This document shows positions 1 through 7,899 of a stretch of DNA of 64,000 nucleotides, piece after piece; within the stretch, counting starts at the first letter, position 1; the number at the start of each line of letters is the position of its first letter. The stretch is from assembly GCA_041917755.1 (NCBI GenBank), contig JAYRWY010000013.1, positions 68,609-132,608 on the forward strand. Reading direction: 5' to 3'. The position numbers and the translations under genes are program-made. The notes below the pieces were generated by a model that worked only from the letters and a program-made list of their open reading frames with translations, made no database searches and was not told where the DNA came from. The DNA comes from RGZA01 sp041917755. Lineage in GTDB: Bacteria; Pseudomonadota; Alphaproteobacteria; UBA9219; RGZA01.

Positions 1-971
1 CGATTGATGCAGAAACGCCAGGGGATGCCGATATTTTGCAGGTTAAACAGCTTCCTGTTCCTGCAGTTGGTGAAAGAGAAGTTCTGATTAAAGTGGCAGC
101 TGCCGGTGTGAACCGCCCGGATGTACTACAACGTCTGGGGAAGTATGAAGCACCTGAAGGTGTAACCAGCATTTTGGGTTTGGAATGTTCTGGCGAAATT
201 GTTGCGCTGGGTAATGACACAAGCCGTTACAAGATTGGTGATAAGGTTTGCGCGCTTGTTTCGGGTGGTGCCTATGCAGAATATGTGAGTGTCCCAGAGG
301 GGCAGTGCTTACCCATACCGGATGGTTTGGATATGGTGCAGGCTGCGGCCATTCCAGAAGCTGTGTTTACAGTATGGACCAATCTTTTTGAGGCAGGGCA
401 GCTCGGACAGGGGGAGCTGGTATTGGTTCATGGGGGCAGCAGTGGCATTGGTACCTATGCCATTCAAATGACTGTTGCAGCAGGTGCGCAGATTATTGTG
501 ACCGTGGGCAGCCCGGAAAAAGCCGAAGCTTGCCTGAAGTTAGGGGCATTATTGGCCATCAATTACAGACGGGAGGATTTTGCCCGAAAAATTTTGAAAT
601 TCACGAATGATAGAGGCGTGGATGTTGTGCTTGATATGATTGGCGCGGATTATATACCGCGCAATCTGATGGCCATGGCGCCGCGTGCCCGCCACATCAG
701 TATTTCAACTCAGCATGGGCAATTGGCGCCAGTAAATATTCGTGATGTAATGCTGCACCGGTTTGTGCTGACGGGTTCCACGTTACGTCCACGACGTGTT
801 GTAGAAAAATGCGCGATTGCGGCGCAGGTTGAAACCCATGTGTGGCCATGGATTAAACAAGGCAAGGTGAAGCCAATCATTTATGAAACCTTCAAGCTGG
901 AGCAGGCAGCCGAGGCCCATAAATTGATGGAATCCAGTGTGCATATCGGGAAGATTGTGCTGACACTGTAG
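1..971 (+). CDS. NAD(P)H:quinone oxidoreductase, zinc-free MDR family (5' partial)
   Basis: This encodes a medium-chain dehydrogenase/reductase of the quinone oxidoreductase (PIG3/TP53I3-like) subgroup, expected to reduce quinones or enones with NADPH in the cytosol. The N-terminal GroES-like fold is recognisable from GEREVLIKVAAAGVNRPDV, and the Rossmann fold from LVHGGSSGIGTYAIQ near residue 133 of the visible part. No structural or catalytic zinc cysteine cluster is present, which fits the zinc-free branch. The first usable start in view is TTG at nt 36, but the frame is open back to nt 3 and the codons there (DAETPGDADIL) resemble the usual first strand, so the true start lies outside the window. 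Subgroup assignment is firm; the substrate is not known. Confidence 0.85.
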   Translation, partial: IDAETPGDADILQVKQLPVPAVGEREVLIKVAAAGVNRPDVLQRLGKYEAPEGVTSILGLECSGEIVALGNDTSRYKIGDKVCALVSGGAYAEYVSVPEGQCLPIPDGLDMVQAAAIPEAVFTVWTNLFEAGQLGQGELVLVHGGSSGIGTYAIQMTVAAGAQIIVTVGSPEKAEACLKLGALLAINYRREDFARKILKFTNDRGVDVVLDMIGADYIPRNLMAMAPRARHISISTQHGQLAPVNIRDVMLHRFVLTGSTLRPRRVVEKCAIAAQVETHVWPWIKQGKVKPIIYETFKLEQAAEAHKLMESSVHIGKIVLTL

Positions 972-1168
972 TGTTTGGATTAAATATTTGGCCTAGTTGC
1001 TTGATTTTATGCGCTTAAAATCTGCTGGCTTATGCGCTGCTTATCGGTTACAACTATCGCACTCCCAAAACGATCCTAATACGTCTGGATCGTCCGGATG
1101 GCTTAAAGGCCGCCCGGCAAAGGGTGACTATTGCGTATTCGAGTTTTAACTAACGTAGTGAGGAAATC

Positions 1169-1840
1169 ATGGCTACTAATCTTCTGATGCCCAAGGCAAC
1201 CGCTGTATGGCTTGTTGAAAATACCGCGCTCAGCTTCGACCAGATTTCTGAATTCTGCGAATTGCATCCCTTGGAAGTAAAAGCGATTGCCGATGGCGAA
1301 GTGAATATTGGCATGGTGGGCTTGAATCCCATTTTGAACGGCCAGATCACCAAGGAAGAAATTGAACGCTGCGAAAAAGACCCATCGGCTAAGATTGCCA
1401 TGAAGGTCAATAAGCTGCCGGAAGTTGCCGTACGCCAGAAGGGCCCACGCTATACCCCTGTGACCAAGCGCGGCGATAAGCCAGATGCGATTGCATGGCT
1501 GGTTAAGAACCACCCTGAATTAACCGATGGCCAATTGGTTGCCTTGATTGGTACCACCAAGAGCACGATTGAAAAAATCCGTGACCGCACCCATTGGAAT
1601 ATGAGCAACATCAAGCCACGCGACCCTGTATTCCTTGGTCTTTGCAAGCAAACCGATTTGAATGCAGCTGTTGAAAAAAGCCGCAAGCATTTGCCAAAGA
1701 TTGAAGGCGTATCAGACGCTGTACCATCAGCCGTTGCTTCCGATGACAATGCCGGCGGGTTAGTCACCGGTTTTGGCGCAGGCAATGATGATGGCCAACA
1801 GCCTTCCGATGAAGGCTTTGAAAAGTTGATGCGCGGATAA
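1169..1840 (+). CDS. trcR: TrcR / DUF1013 family cell-cycle transcriptional regulator
   Basis: This is a 223-aa protein matching the DUF1013 family, named TrcR in Caulobacter-type annotations and conserved across Alphaproteobacteria. Visible hallmarks are the N-terminal MATNLLMPKATAVWLVENTALSF segment, a second copy-like helix-turn-helix segment (PDAIAWLVKNHPELTDGQLVALIG, residues ~103-127) followed by TKSTIEKIRDRTHWN, and an acidic low-complexity tail. The repeated AxWLVxN...L pattern suggests two related DNA-binding modules. The ATG has a good ribosome site (GTGAGGAAATC). A 7-bp stem hairpin at 1070-1093 (ACGATCC/GGATCGT) lies in the untranslated leader. tRNA-fMet follows 94 bp downstream. 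The family assignment is strong; the regulatory targets are inferred from relatives only. Confidence 0.88.
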   Translation: MATNLLMPKATAVWLVENTALSFDQISEFCELHPLEVKAIADGEVNIGMVGLNPILNGQITKEEIERCEKDPSAKIAMKVNKLPEVAVRQKGPRYTPVTKRGDKPDAIAWLVKNHPELTDGQLVALIGTTKSTIEKIRDRTHWNMSNIKPRDPVFLGLCKQTDLNAAVEKSRKHLPKIEGVSDAVPSAVASDDNAGGLVTGFGAGNDDGQQPSDEGFEKLMRG

Positions 1841-1934
1841 GCGTTTAAGGCCTTTTTAAAAGAGGTAGAGCAGCCAAAAAGGTTGTTCTTGCTTTTCGAT
1901 ACAGTAAGGCCTAAACAGATTTGCGTTTTGGTGA

Positions 1935-2011
<77 letters not shown>

Positions 2012-2013
2012 AA

Positions 2014-2585
2014 TTTCTGATATATAAATACAGGCGCTGTATACTTATATATGTGTGCATCGGTACTTTATGCGCAAGAGGTGGGAAGACCCGTAATTCC
2101 AGCCAGTTAGCTCACTATCACGAAAACAATCCGGATACGTATGCTGTGAGAAGCTAAAAGAATTTTAACAAAATTATTTTTTACCAAGACATTCGACCTG
2201 CTGAGAGATTGCGCCGAGCAAGCCGTTCGCTACGCGATTGCTATGGCGCGACCATGATGGCAACGACCAGAGCAAGTTACTGCTCGCAGCGCCAGAGACT
2301 GTCCTTGCCGTGGTTGTGCGCGGTGAAGCTGAAGTACCAGCGCGGGCATCCGGCTCAGATGCAGACCTGCCGCAAGATGCCATGATCCGTAGACCATCCC
2401 GCCGTCGGCAAGCTAGTGCGGCAGCAGAAGCAGGACCGCAGCAATAAGGACGTTGAACTAAGAAGCCCGCGAGCGAAAGCTCACGGGATCATATATCCGC
2501 ATGCCGATCCTTCGTAAATCCAGGTGGTAATTAACGATTAACTAAGTATTATATTGTTGTTGCTATATTCGCATTCGGTGAATTC
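2014..2585 (+). other. Left end of the island without a recognisable gene
   Basis: About 570 bp. The stretch ~2150-2460 is richer in GC than its surroundings and gives short overlapping open frames on both strands (for example a 69-codon frame at 2238-2447), none with a family I recognise or a convincing start site; it looks like eroded coding DNA. A hairpin with a GAAA loop lies at 2466-2487. The AT-rich part at 2540-2585 probably carries the promoter of the lipoprotein gene. Confidence 0.5.
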
Positions 2586-3998
2586 TTGATATTATTTAAC
2601 AAATCAGTCTTCGCGCTATCGACAATTTTTCGCTCCCACACTGCGAGAGTTTTATTATTTGTTGCCTTGGTGGTTTCTTCTATAATTTTTGTTGGCGCGT
2701 GTGACTCTAAGCGATTGACTGTCGATCGGACAATATACATTGAAAATACGACGGGAGTAGAAATTCACGCCCTCGCAAATACCAAAGACAATGGCTTCAT
2801 AGTTGCAGGAAAAATAGGCGCCGCCGTTTCAGTCAATGAAGCGTACGCCGTTCGTGTCAATCGCGATGGGCATGTGCTATGGGCCTATCACAAACCTCCA
2901 GTGGATTTGCCGCCGTTCGCAAGTTCGCGCTCACCTGAGCCGGTATATCATCAAGCTGTCGTAATGCCTGACGACAGTGTTTTTCTTTGCGGGCAAATGC
3001 CTCGAGACAGAAAGCCTGGTTCCGGGCACCTTGTGGCTCATGGCATTCTCACGCATCTCGATAAAAATGGAAAGGTCATTGATGATGTGGATCTATCGCC
3101 AAAGTTAGATGGATTTCCAATCTCTGCAAAATTGCGATCGTGCATATCTTTCGGCAGCGGCATATTTGCGGTTGGCCCAGCAACGAAGATTTGGCCAGAC
3201 CCCCAAGGAGCTGCTCGTGGTGAACCCGCTATTGTCGGAAGAGATTTTCTGTGGGCTATTTATCTTTCATCTGACGGCTTAGTCCGATGGGAACGCCTAG
3301 TACCCCTTGAGAAGGGGCCAAATCGTCCGACGATTTGGGTGTTTGGTGGTGACGCACAAGTATTGCTAACGCAGGACAACCGCGTCGCAGTTTTCTCTGA
3401 GGCTGGTACAGAGGGATATCTTTTTGATGCAAACGGGTCGGTGATTAGTCGTCGCATTGGTATGCGACCCCGGATGGATGAGATATTCCTGCCAATCTCG
3501 CGGCAAGACGGTATTTTTAGCTCATATGTGTTGAGTGCCACACGTTTCGTTGGGGGGCTACCGATCGATAAAGGGGGCGCATACTACAATAACGCAGACT
3601 ACAACTATGTCGAATTCAATTCGGAACTCGATGAAACACGACGAACGCCGTTGGCACACGCCCTGAATGGCGAACCTCGTTTTAGATATCAACTAGCCGA
3701 TGGTTCTAAAGTCTTTTTCGGCACAACATTATACAGTCGGAGTGGGCATGCCGCGCATGTACAATTGTTAGGCCCCGAGCCTGATGACGACGAAACAATA
3801 CGTCTCGGTGATAAGGGGTATTCATACCACGTTGACGCGGTAGCGCCGTCTAATGTTCCAGGAGCCTTCGTTGCGGCCCGCTATACGAGCCGGCCGTTCA
3901 GCAATCTTCCTTTCATGACAGAAATTGACTGGTATTTATCGCCCATCACACCGAAGGGCGTCGCCTTAGATTTTATCGCTGTCAAACCCAAATTGTAG
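2586..3998 (+). CDS. Predicted lipoprotein with beta-propeller-like repeats, unknown function
   Basis: This 470-aa protein begins with a hydrophobic segment ending in a lipobox (VGAC, Cys39), so it is expected to be lipid-anchored at the cell envelope. The mature part contains loosely repeated units such as DNGFIVAGKIG...NRDGHVLWAYHKP (residues ~69-103) and LSSDGLVRWERLVP (~220-233), a pattern typical of beta-propeller or delta-60-like repeat proteins. The start is a TTG at 2586, chosen because no ATG or GTG precedes the signal region in frame; the exact start is uncertain. It is the only intact large gene in the tRNA-fMet island. No enzyme motif is seen and I do not recognise a named family. 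Confidence 0.65.
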   Translation: MILFNKSVFALSTIFRSHTARVLLFVALVVSSIIFVGACDSKRLTVDRTIYIENTTGVEIHALANTKDNGFIVAGKIGAAVSVNEAYAVRVNRDGHVLWAYHKPPVDLPPFASSRSPEPVYHQAVVMPDDSVFLCGQMPRDRKPGSGHLVAHGILTHLDKNGKVIDDVDLSPKLDGFPISAKLRSCISFGSGIFAVGPATKIWPDPQGAARGEPAIVGRDFLWAIYLSSDGLVRWERLVPLEKGPNRPTIWVFGGDAQVLLTQDNRVAVFSEAGTEGYLFDANGSVISRRIGMRPRMDEIFLPISRQDGIFSSYVLSATRFVGGLPIDKGGAYYNNADYNYVEFNSELDETRRTPLAHALNGEPRFRYQLADGSKVFFGTTLYSRSGHAAHVQLLGPEPDDDETIRLGDKGYSYHVDAVAPSNVPGAFVAARYTSRPFSNLPFMTEIDWYLSPITPKGVALDFIAVKPKL

Positions 3999-4006
3999 GA
4001 GAATTT

Positions 4007-4129
4007 ATGCCTATTTCAGATCTTGTTGCCGCACAGCTCGACTTCGCTGCATATACGCCGCTTTCAAGCTACAGCTCTGGGACTATTTCGATCAATGGTC
4101 AGAATACTCCTCTGTTAATCGGTCAGTGA
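4007..4129 (+). CDS. Short hypothetical ORF, possibly a truncated gene
   Basis: A 40-aa frame starts 9 bp after the lipoprotein stop with a good ribosome site (AGGAG, 5-6 nt spacing). The peptide begins MPISDLVAAQLDF and has no charged cluster, signal peptide or motif I recognise. It ends just where the HlyD-like fragment in another frame begins, so it may be the 5' stump of a larger gene joined to unrelated sequence by a deletion. It may be translated, but a function cannot be given. Confidence 0.35.
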   Translation: MPISDLVAAQLDFAAYTPLSSYSSGTISINGQNTPLLIGQ

Positions 4130-4259
4130 TGGAAAAGATGTGAACCTTAACCCTGGAATGGCAATCACAGCCGAAATCAAGACGAGTTCACGGCACGTCA
4201 TCGACTATTTGCTCTCTCCGCTTCAGGCGCGGGCGCATCAAGCGCTGCGCGAAAGATGA
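4119..4259 (+). pseudogene. C-terminal fragment of a HlyD-family type I secretion adaptor
   Basis: The frame reads DGKDVNLNPGMAITAEIKT followed by SSRHVIDYLLSPLQ and ends in LRER at a TGA codon. This matches the conserved C-terminus of HlyD/RTX-type membrane fusion proteins (usual form VNLTPGMAVTAEIKTG..RVIDYFLSPL). Only about 45 residues remain; a stop at 4116-4118 and unrelated upstream sequence show the rest of the gene is gone. It suggests the island, or its ancestor, carried a type I secretion system. No ABC transporter or TolC partner is present in the window. Confidence 0.75.
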
Positions 4260-4325
4260 GATGAGAGAATTGTGCGCTCGATGATAAAATACTGCGTGCT
4301 ACGTCGTGTTCCTGAGCGTTCCACG

Positions 4326-4346
4326 GCACAAATTTAGCACAAATTT
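4326..4346 (+). repeat. Two direct copies of GCACAAATTT, 11 bp apart
   Basis: GCACAAATTT occurs at 4326-4335 and again at 4337-4346, one helical turn apart, about 70 bp inside the right attachment repeat. Phased short repeats in this place are typical of integrase arm-type binding sites. The role is inferred from position only. Confidence 0.35.
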
Positions 4347-4378
4347 CGACTAAGCAGTTGAAATCGCACACGTGGCCC

Positions 4379-4443
4379 GAGGCTCATAACCTTCAGGCGC
4401 AATCCCTTCGGCTTGCGTGGTTCAAATCCATCTCCCGCAACCA
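4379..4443 (+). pseudogene. Partial tRNA-fMet copy at the right island end (contains attR 4418-4445)
   Basis: The anticodon-arm string AGGCTCATAACCT (4379-4391) and the complete T-arm/acceptor 3' half of tRNA-fMet, including CCA, are present. The segment between them differs from the real gene and no matching 5' acceptor or D-arm precedes it, so it is not a functional tRNA. The last 28 bp (4418-4445) are identical to 1986-2013 and form the right attachment site. The retained anticodon arm indicates that more than the minimal crossover site was carried by the element. Confidence 0.75.
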
Positions 4444-4500
4444 AACTAAATTACATGTTTGTAACTTTTACTGATTATTGAATGGTCTAGTCTTTTGCGC

Positions 4501-4692
4501 ATGCCGCATCACCAGACAAATAGTCAATTACCCCGATATACCAAAGCCAATTTGCCGCAAAAAAATTGCGTTGCTTGCACGCGCCCTTTCGCGTGGCGAA
4601 AAAAATGGGCGCGGGATTGGGATAACGTGCGTTATTGCTCGGAGCGTTGCCGACGTGGCAAACCCCAAAGTAAAGAAGCCCCAACGACATGA
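4501..4692 (+). CDS. DUF2256 family small zinc-ribbon-like protein
   Basis: This is a 63-aa protein from ATG 4501; a TTG two codons upstream is also possible. It has the DUF2256 signature CxxCxRPFxWRKKWxxxWxxVxYCSxRCR: here CVAC, the aromatic/basic stretch RPFAWRKKWARDWDNVRYC and SERC, giving four cysteines that could hold a zinc ion. Its stop overlaps the photolyase start by 4 bp (ATGA), so the two are translationally coupled. Genes of this family are commonly found beside photolyase/cryptochrome genes, and a role connected with the photolyase is likely, but its biochemical function is unknown. Confidence 0.85.
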   Translation: MPHHQTNSQLPRYTKANLPQKNCVACTRPFAWRKKWARDWDNVRYCSERCRRGKPQSKEAPTT

Positions 4693-6224
4693 CGCGGCAG
4701 TTAATCCTTATCCTTGGTGACCAGTTGAGCCATGCCATATCGTCGCTACGCGGCGCAGATAAAACGCGCGATGTAATATTGATGTGTGAGGTATGGGATG
4801 AAGCCACCTATGTGCCGCACCATAAGAAAAAAATCGCCTTCATATTTTCATGTATGCGCCATTTCGCGCAGGAATTACGTGAGGATGGATGGCGCATTGA
4901 TTACCAGACGTTAGAGCAAACCGGTGCAGCGGGAAGTTTTACCAGTGAAGTTGAAAAAGCGATTACCCGGCATGAGCCGCAAAGTGTGGTGGTCACATCC
5001 CCATCTGAATGGCGCGTGTTAAATATGATGCAGGGATGGCAGGCATTATTACGCATTCCCGTTGAGATAATAGATGATAATCGGTTTATCTGTTCGCCTG
5101 CTGAATTCGCACAATGGGCTGATGGTAAGAAGCAATTACGGATGGAATATTTTTACCGTGAGATGCGACGAAAAACGAATTTACTGATGGATAATGACGA
5201 GCCGATGGGTGGGCAATGGAACTTTGATAAAGAAAACCGCAAGCCAGCCAAAGGCGATTTGTTTATGTCGCGCCCGCTGCGCTTTAAACCCGACACCATC
5301 ACATCCGAGGTGTTGGAAGTGGTGCGCCGTCATTTCAATCATCATTTTGGTGATTTGGAACCGTTCTGGTTTGGTGTGACGCGCGGCCATGCCCAAGATG
5401 CGCTGACGCATTTTGTGAATACGACCTTGCCGAAATTTGGCGATTTTCAAGACGCGATGCTGCAGGGCGAGGATTTTTTATATCACTCGGTCCTATCGAT
5501 TTATATCAATGTGGGACTGCTGCATCCATTGGAGGTATGCCAGGCAGTGGAGGTGGCTTATCATGACGGGAAAGTGCCATTAAATGCTGCAGAGGGATAT
5601 ATTCGCCAGATTATAGGCTGGCGTGAATATGTGCGCGGCATTTATTGGCTGAAAATGCCGGAATATGTAACACAAAATTATTTTGCACATACGCGTGCAG
5701 TGCCGGATTTTTATTGGACGGGTAAGACTGATATGGCGTGCCTGAGTGCAGCCATTGGCCAGACCAAACGTGAGGCCTATGCGCATCATATCCAGCGCCT
5801 GATGCTAACAGGTAATTTTGCATTGCTGGCCGGTGTATCACCGCAGGCATTGCATGAATGGTATCTTCTTGTTTATGCCGATGCGTTTGAGTGGGTGGAA
5901 TTGCCCAATACCTTGGGCATGAGCCAGTTTGGTGATGGCGGTTTGCTTGCGTCAAAACCCTATGTGGCATCGGGGGCGTATATCAACCGTATGTCTAACT
6001 ACTGCAAGGGTTGCCGATATGATGTCAGTCAGCCTTATGGAGATGGGGGATGCCCGTTTAATCCACTGTATTGGGCTTTTTTGAATACGCACCGAGACAA
6101 ACTTTCTCGTAATCCACGAATGGCACAAATGTATCGTACATGGGATAAGCTTTCAGATGAACGAAAGCGAAAGACGTTAGATAGTGCTAAAGTTTTTCTG
6201 GAGCAGCTTGATGGCGGCGACTAG
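4689..6224 (+). CDS. phrB: Iron-sulfur bacterial cryptochrome/photolyase ((6-4) photolyase, PhrB type)
   Basis: This is a 511-aa member of the deoxyribodipyrimidine photolyase-related (FeS-BCP) family, which uses FAD and blue light to repair UV (6-4) photoproducts. The N-terminal alpha/beta antenna-binding domain begins QLILILGDQLSH. The four [4Fe-4S] cysteines are all present at C351, C439, C442 and C455, one residue off the numbers reported for Agrobacterium PhrB (350, 438, 441, 454), and the neighbouring HH pair (366-367) is kept. Full length for the family. It overlaps the DUF2256 gene upstream by 4 bp. Family membership is very secure; (6-4) rather than other specificity is inferred from PhrB. 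Confidence 0.93.
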   Translation: MTRQLILILGDQLSHAISSLRGADKTRDVILMCEVWDEATYVPHHKKKIAFIFSCMRHFAQELREDGWRIDYQTLEQTGAAGSFTSEVEKAITRHEPQSVVVTSPSEWRVLNMMQGWQALLRIPVEIIDDNRFICSPAEFAQWADGKKQLRMEYFYREMRRKTNLLMDNDEPMGGQWNFDKENRKPAKGDLFMSRPLRFKPDTITSEVLEVVRRHFNHHFGDLEPFWFGVTRGHAQDALTHFVNTTLPKFGDFQDAMLQGEDFLYHSVLSIYINVGLLHPLEVCQAVEVAYHDGKVPLNAAEGYIRQIIGWREYVRGIYWLKMPEYVTQNYFAHTRAVPDFYWTGKTDMACLSAAIGQTKREAYAHHIQRLMLTGNFALLAGVSPQALHEWYLLVYADAFEWVELPNTLGMSQFGDGGLLASKPYVASGAYINRMSNYCKGCRYDVSQPYGDGGCPFNPLYWAFLNTHRDKLSRNPRMAQMYRTWDKLSDERKRKTLDSAKVFLEQLDGGD

Positions 6225-6400
6225 TCATTTTTATAATTTTTGAGATGATTTGTTTTTTAATTTAAAATTAATCATAAAAAAATATTGGATTACTGGTGGT
6301 TATTATCATTAAGCCAATATTTACTGCATTTCGTCACACTCAATTCTTTTACACAGTGCCTACCCTTATTTTAAAGGCACGCTAGATATTGAGCAAAGCC

Positions 6401-7267
6401 ATGTCAGATGAAGCAACATTTTTGGCGTCCATAAATTCATTTTTGAGAGAGCATGTGCCTGGTACGCATTTTGTCGCGACCCCTGCCAATGGAACTACTC
6501 CCGCGAGATATTCTATTCGCGGTTTGGATGGGCTGGCTGTTCCACTTAATGCAGGGCAACGGGATGATATTATAGCTGCGTTGGGACGGCGTGGTATACC
6601 GCCGCATACCATTATTCCAACGGGGACTGCTGGCGATGCGCGCTTATCCATCCTACAAGATGGACGAATGAGAGTGGATGGGTTGGATTATTATGGCGCA
6701 CGTCAAAATGGCCAGTTTCCTACAGTACAAAATTTGCCACCTGAAAACTGGCGGGTTCATGCATTAAGCGCTGAACGCGTGGATGCAATTCAACGGCAGA
6801 CGCCCGCACAGGTTGGCCGCGGGCAAGTACAACCCACCCCAGCAGAGCCGCATGGCATTCATGAAACGCCAGCACATTATGAACGTGCGATTGCCCGTGG
6901 GCAGGTACAGCCAGCTCCAGCGGAGCCGCATGCACGGGTTCAGCCTTCACCAACGCCGCGGGGTCGTTATGCCGCGTTGGCTACGCCCTTTATTGCTGCG
7001 GCAAGTTTGTTGTTCGGTGATAATGCACAAGCAGCAACTGGACAAGGCCAGCATGAGCAACGCCCAACTAATACAGGCGATTTCTTCAGAATTATTGGTG
7101 GACAGCACCCAAGCCATGACACGGCATTGGGGCGTACAGTCAATGCCGGATATGAACGGTTCAACAACTTTATGAACAATGACGTACGGGAGGCAATCAA
7201 CGGTGCGGCTGAACGCGTTGTGCAAGCCGTTACGCCTCAGCGTCCACCCCCAGCGCCAAAGCCTTAG
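6401..7267 (+). CDS. Hypothetical protein with Pro-rich repeats and a C-terminal membrane-like segment
   Basis: This is 288 aa from ATG 6401 (a TTG 12 nt upstream is an alternative; neither has a clear ribosome site). The N-terminal half (to ~residue 130) looks globular. It is followed by two near-copies of a Pro-rich unit, RGQVQPTPAEPH and RGQVQPAPAEPH, ~26 residues apart. Next is a hydrophobic stretch (YAALATPFIAAASLLFG, ~residues 186-202) ending in an AQA-like site, then a polar tail finishing with a run of prolines. The hydrophobic segment is internal, so a signal-anchor is possible. No family is recognised. It starts a run of poorly conserved genes in the same direction up to 11294. Confidence 0.6.
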   Translation: MSDEATFLASINSFLREHVPGTHFVATPANGTTPARYSIRGLDGLAVPLNAGQRDDIIAALGRRGIPPHTIIPTGTAGDARLSILQDGRMRVDGLDYYGARQNGQFPTVQNLPPENWRVHALSAERVDAIQRQTPAQVGRGQVQPTPAEPHGIHETPAHYERAIARGQVQPAPAEPHARVQPSPTPRGRYAALATPFIAAASLLFGDNAQAATGQGQHEQRPTNTGDFFRIIGGQHPSHDTALGRTVNAGYERFNNFMNNDVREAINGAAERVVQAVTPQRPPPAPKP

Positions 7268-7388
7268 CTGGGCTTATAAAGACAATCAGAATGTCGCGCT
7301 CTATATGTGCAGTTTAAAAGCCATACGGGATGAAGAGCCTTGCTCTGACATATTGATGTTTTGAAGTAATGCGGGTATATGTTCACAA

Positions 7389-7799
7389 ATGAACAGCCGT
7401 CTTTCAATCCTTGAGCATTTGCGTCGTTCTACCTTCCTGATGGAAGCGATGGCGATGCTTGTCATGTTGATGGTGTTGGTGAAGGGGTTTATACCTGCAG
7501 GCTATATGCCAGATATGGGCGCCTTGCAGAACGGGATTATTAAAATCACCATCTGCACAGCTTCCGGCTTTGAACAAAAAGCCGTTGATGAACAAGGCGC
7601 GCCAGCAAGCAAGCATCAGGCTGGCGCAGATTTTTGTCCGTTCGGATGGTCGCCCCATGCGGTTGCTACACCGTTGGCCTTATTCTTTATTCCAAATCAG
7701 TTTTCTGCGCCTGAGCATCTATTGGCGTTTAAGGAACTATTCCTAAGCAAGCCGTATCATGCGCTTGCCAGCCCGCGCGCCCCGCCGGTTCATATCTAA
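7389..7799 (+). CDS. DUF2946-like small membrane/secreted protein
   Basis: This is a 136-aa protein with one N-terminal hydrophobic segment (MEAMAMLVMLMVLVKGF) followed by IPAGYMP, an ITICTASG motif, CPFGW and a C-terminal RAPP. That order of motifs (PAGYMP, C-T-x-G, CPF, RAPP) is characteristic of DUF2946-type proteins found in many proteobacteria, often near TonB or metal-uptake genes; no such neighbours are seen here. Function is unknown. The two cysteines (in ICTA and CPF) could form a disulfide or bind a metal outside the cytoplasmic membrane. There is no strong ribosome site before the ATG. Confidence 0.55.
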   Translation: MNSRLSILEHLRRSTFLMEAMAMLVMLMVLVKGFIPAGYMPDMGALQNGIIKITICTASGFEQKAVDEQGAPASKHQAGADFCPFGWSPHAVATPLALFFIPNQFSAPEHLLAFKELFLSKPYHALASPRAPPVHI

Positions 7800-7899
7800 A
7801 CATCGTTATCATTCACGACGCATTTCTCTTGGCTAAGGGATGGCCGCATTAGCGTGCATGCGTCATCTATATCCACTTACATAGATTCCATGGGGCGTT

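Larger units (their letters stand above)
2014..4445 (+). mobile_element. Small decayed genomic island at tRNA-fMet
   Basis: The 2.4 kb between the two 28-bp tRNA-derived repeats has the geometry of an integrated element. It holds one intact lipoprotein gene (2586-3998), a 40-codon ORF (4007-4129), a fragment of a HlyD-type secretion adaptor (4119-4259), paired 10-bp direct repeats that could be integrase arm sites (4326-4346) and a partial tRNA-fMet copy at the right end. No integrase, excisionase or replication gene remains, so it cannot move on its own. Codon choice in the lipoprotein gene (more CGN/GTC/CTC use) looks different from the flanking housekeeping genes. The boundaries are exact in the sequence; the history is inferred. 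Confidence 0.7.

Noticed and set aside
2238..2447. 69-codon ORF in the left part of the island, with a matching long antisense frame.
   Set aside because: Both strands are open because the stretch is GC-rich. There is no ribosome site or recognisable family, so I treat it as eroded sequence.
4379..4443. A second functional tRNA-fMet.
   Set aside because: No matching 5' acceptor strand or D-arm exists upstream, and the variable region differs; only the 3' half is preserved.
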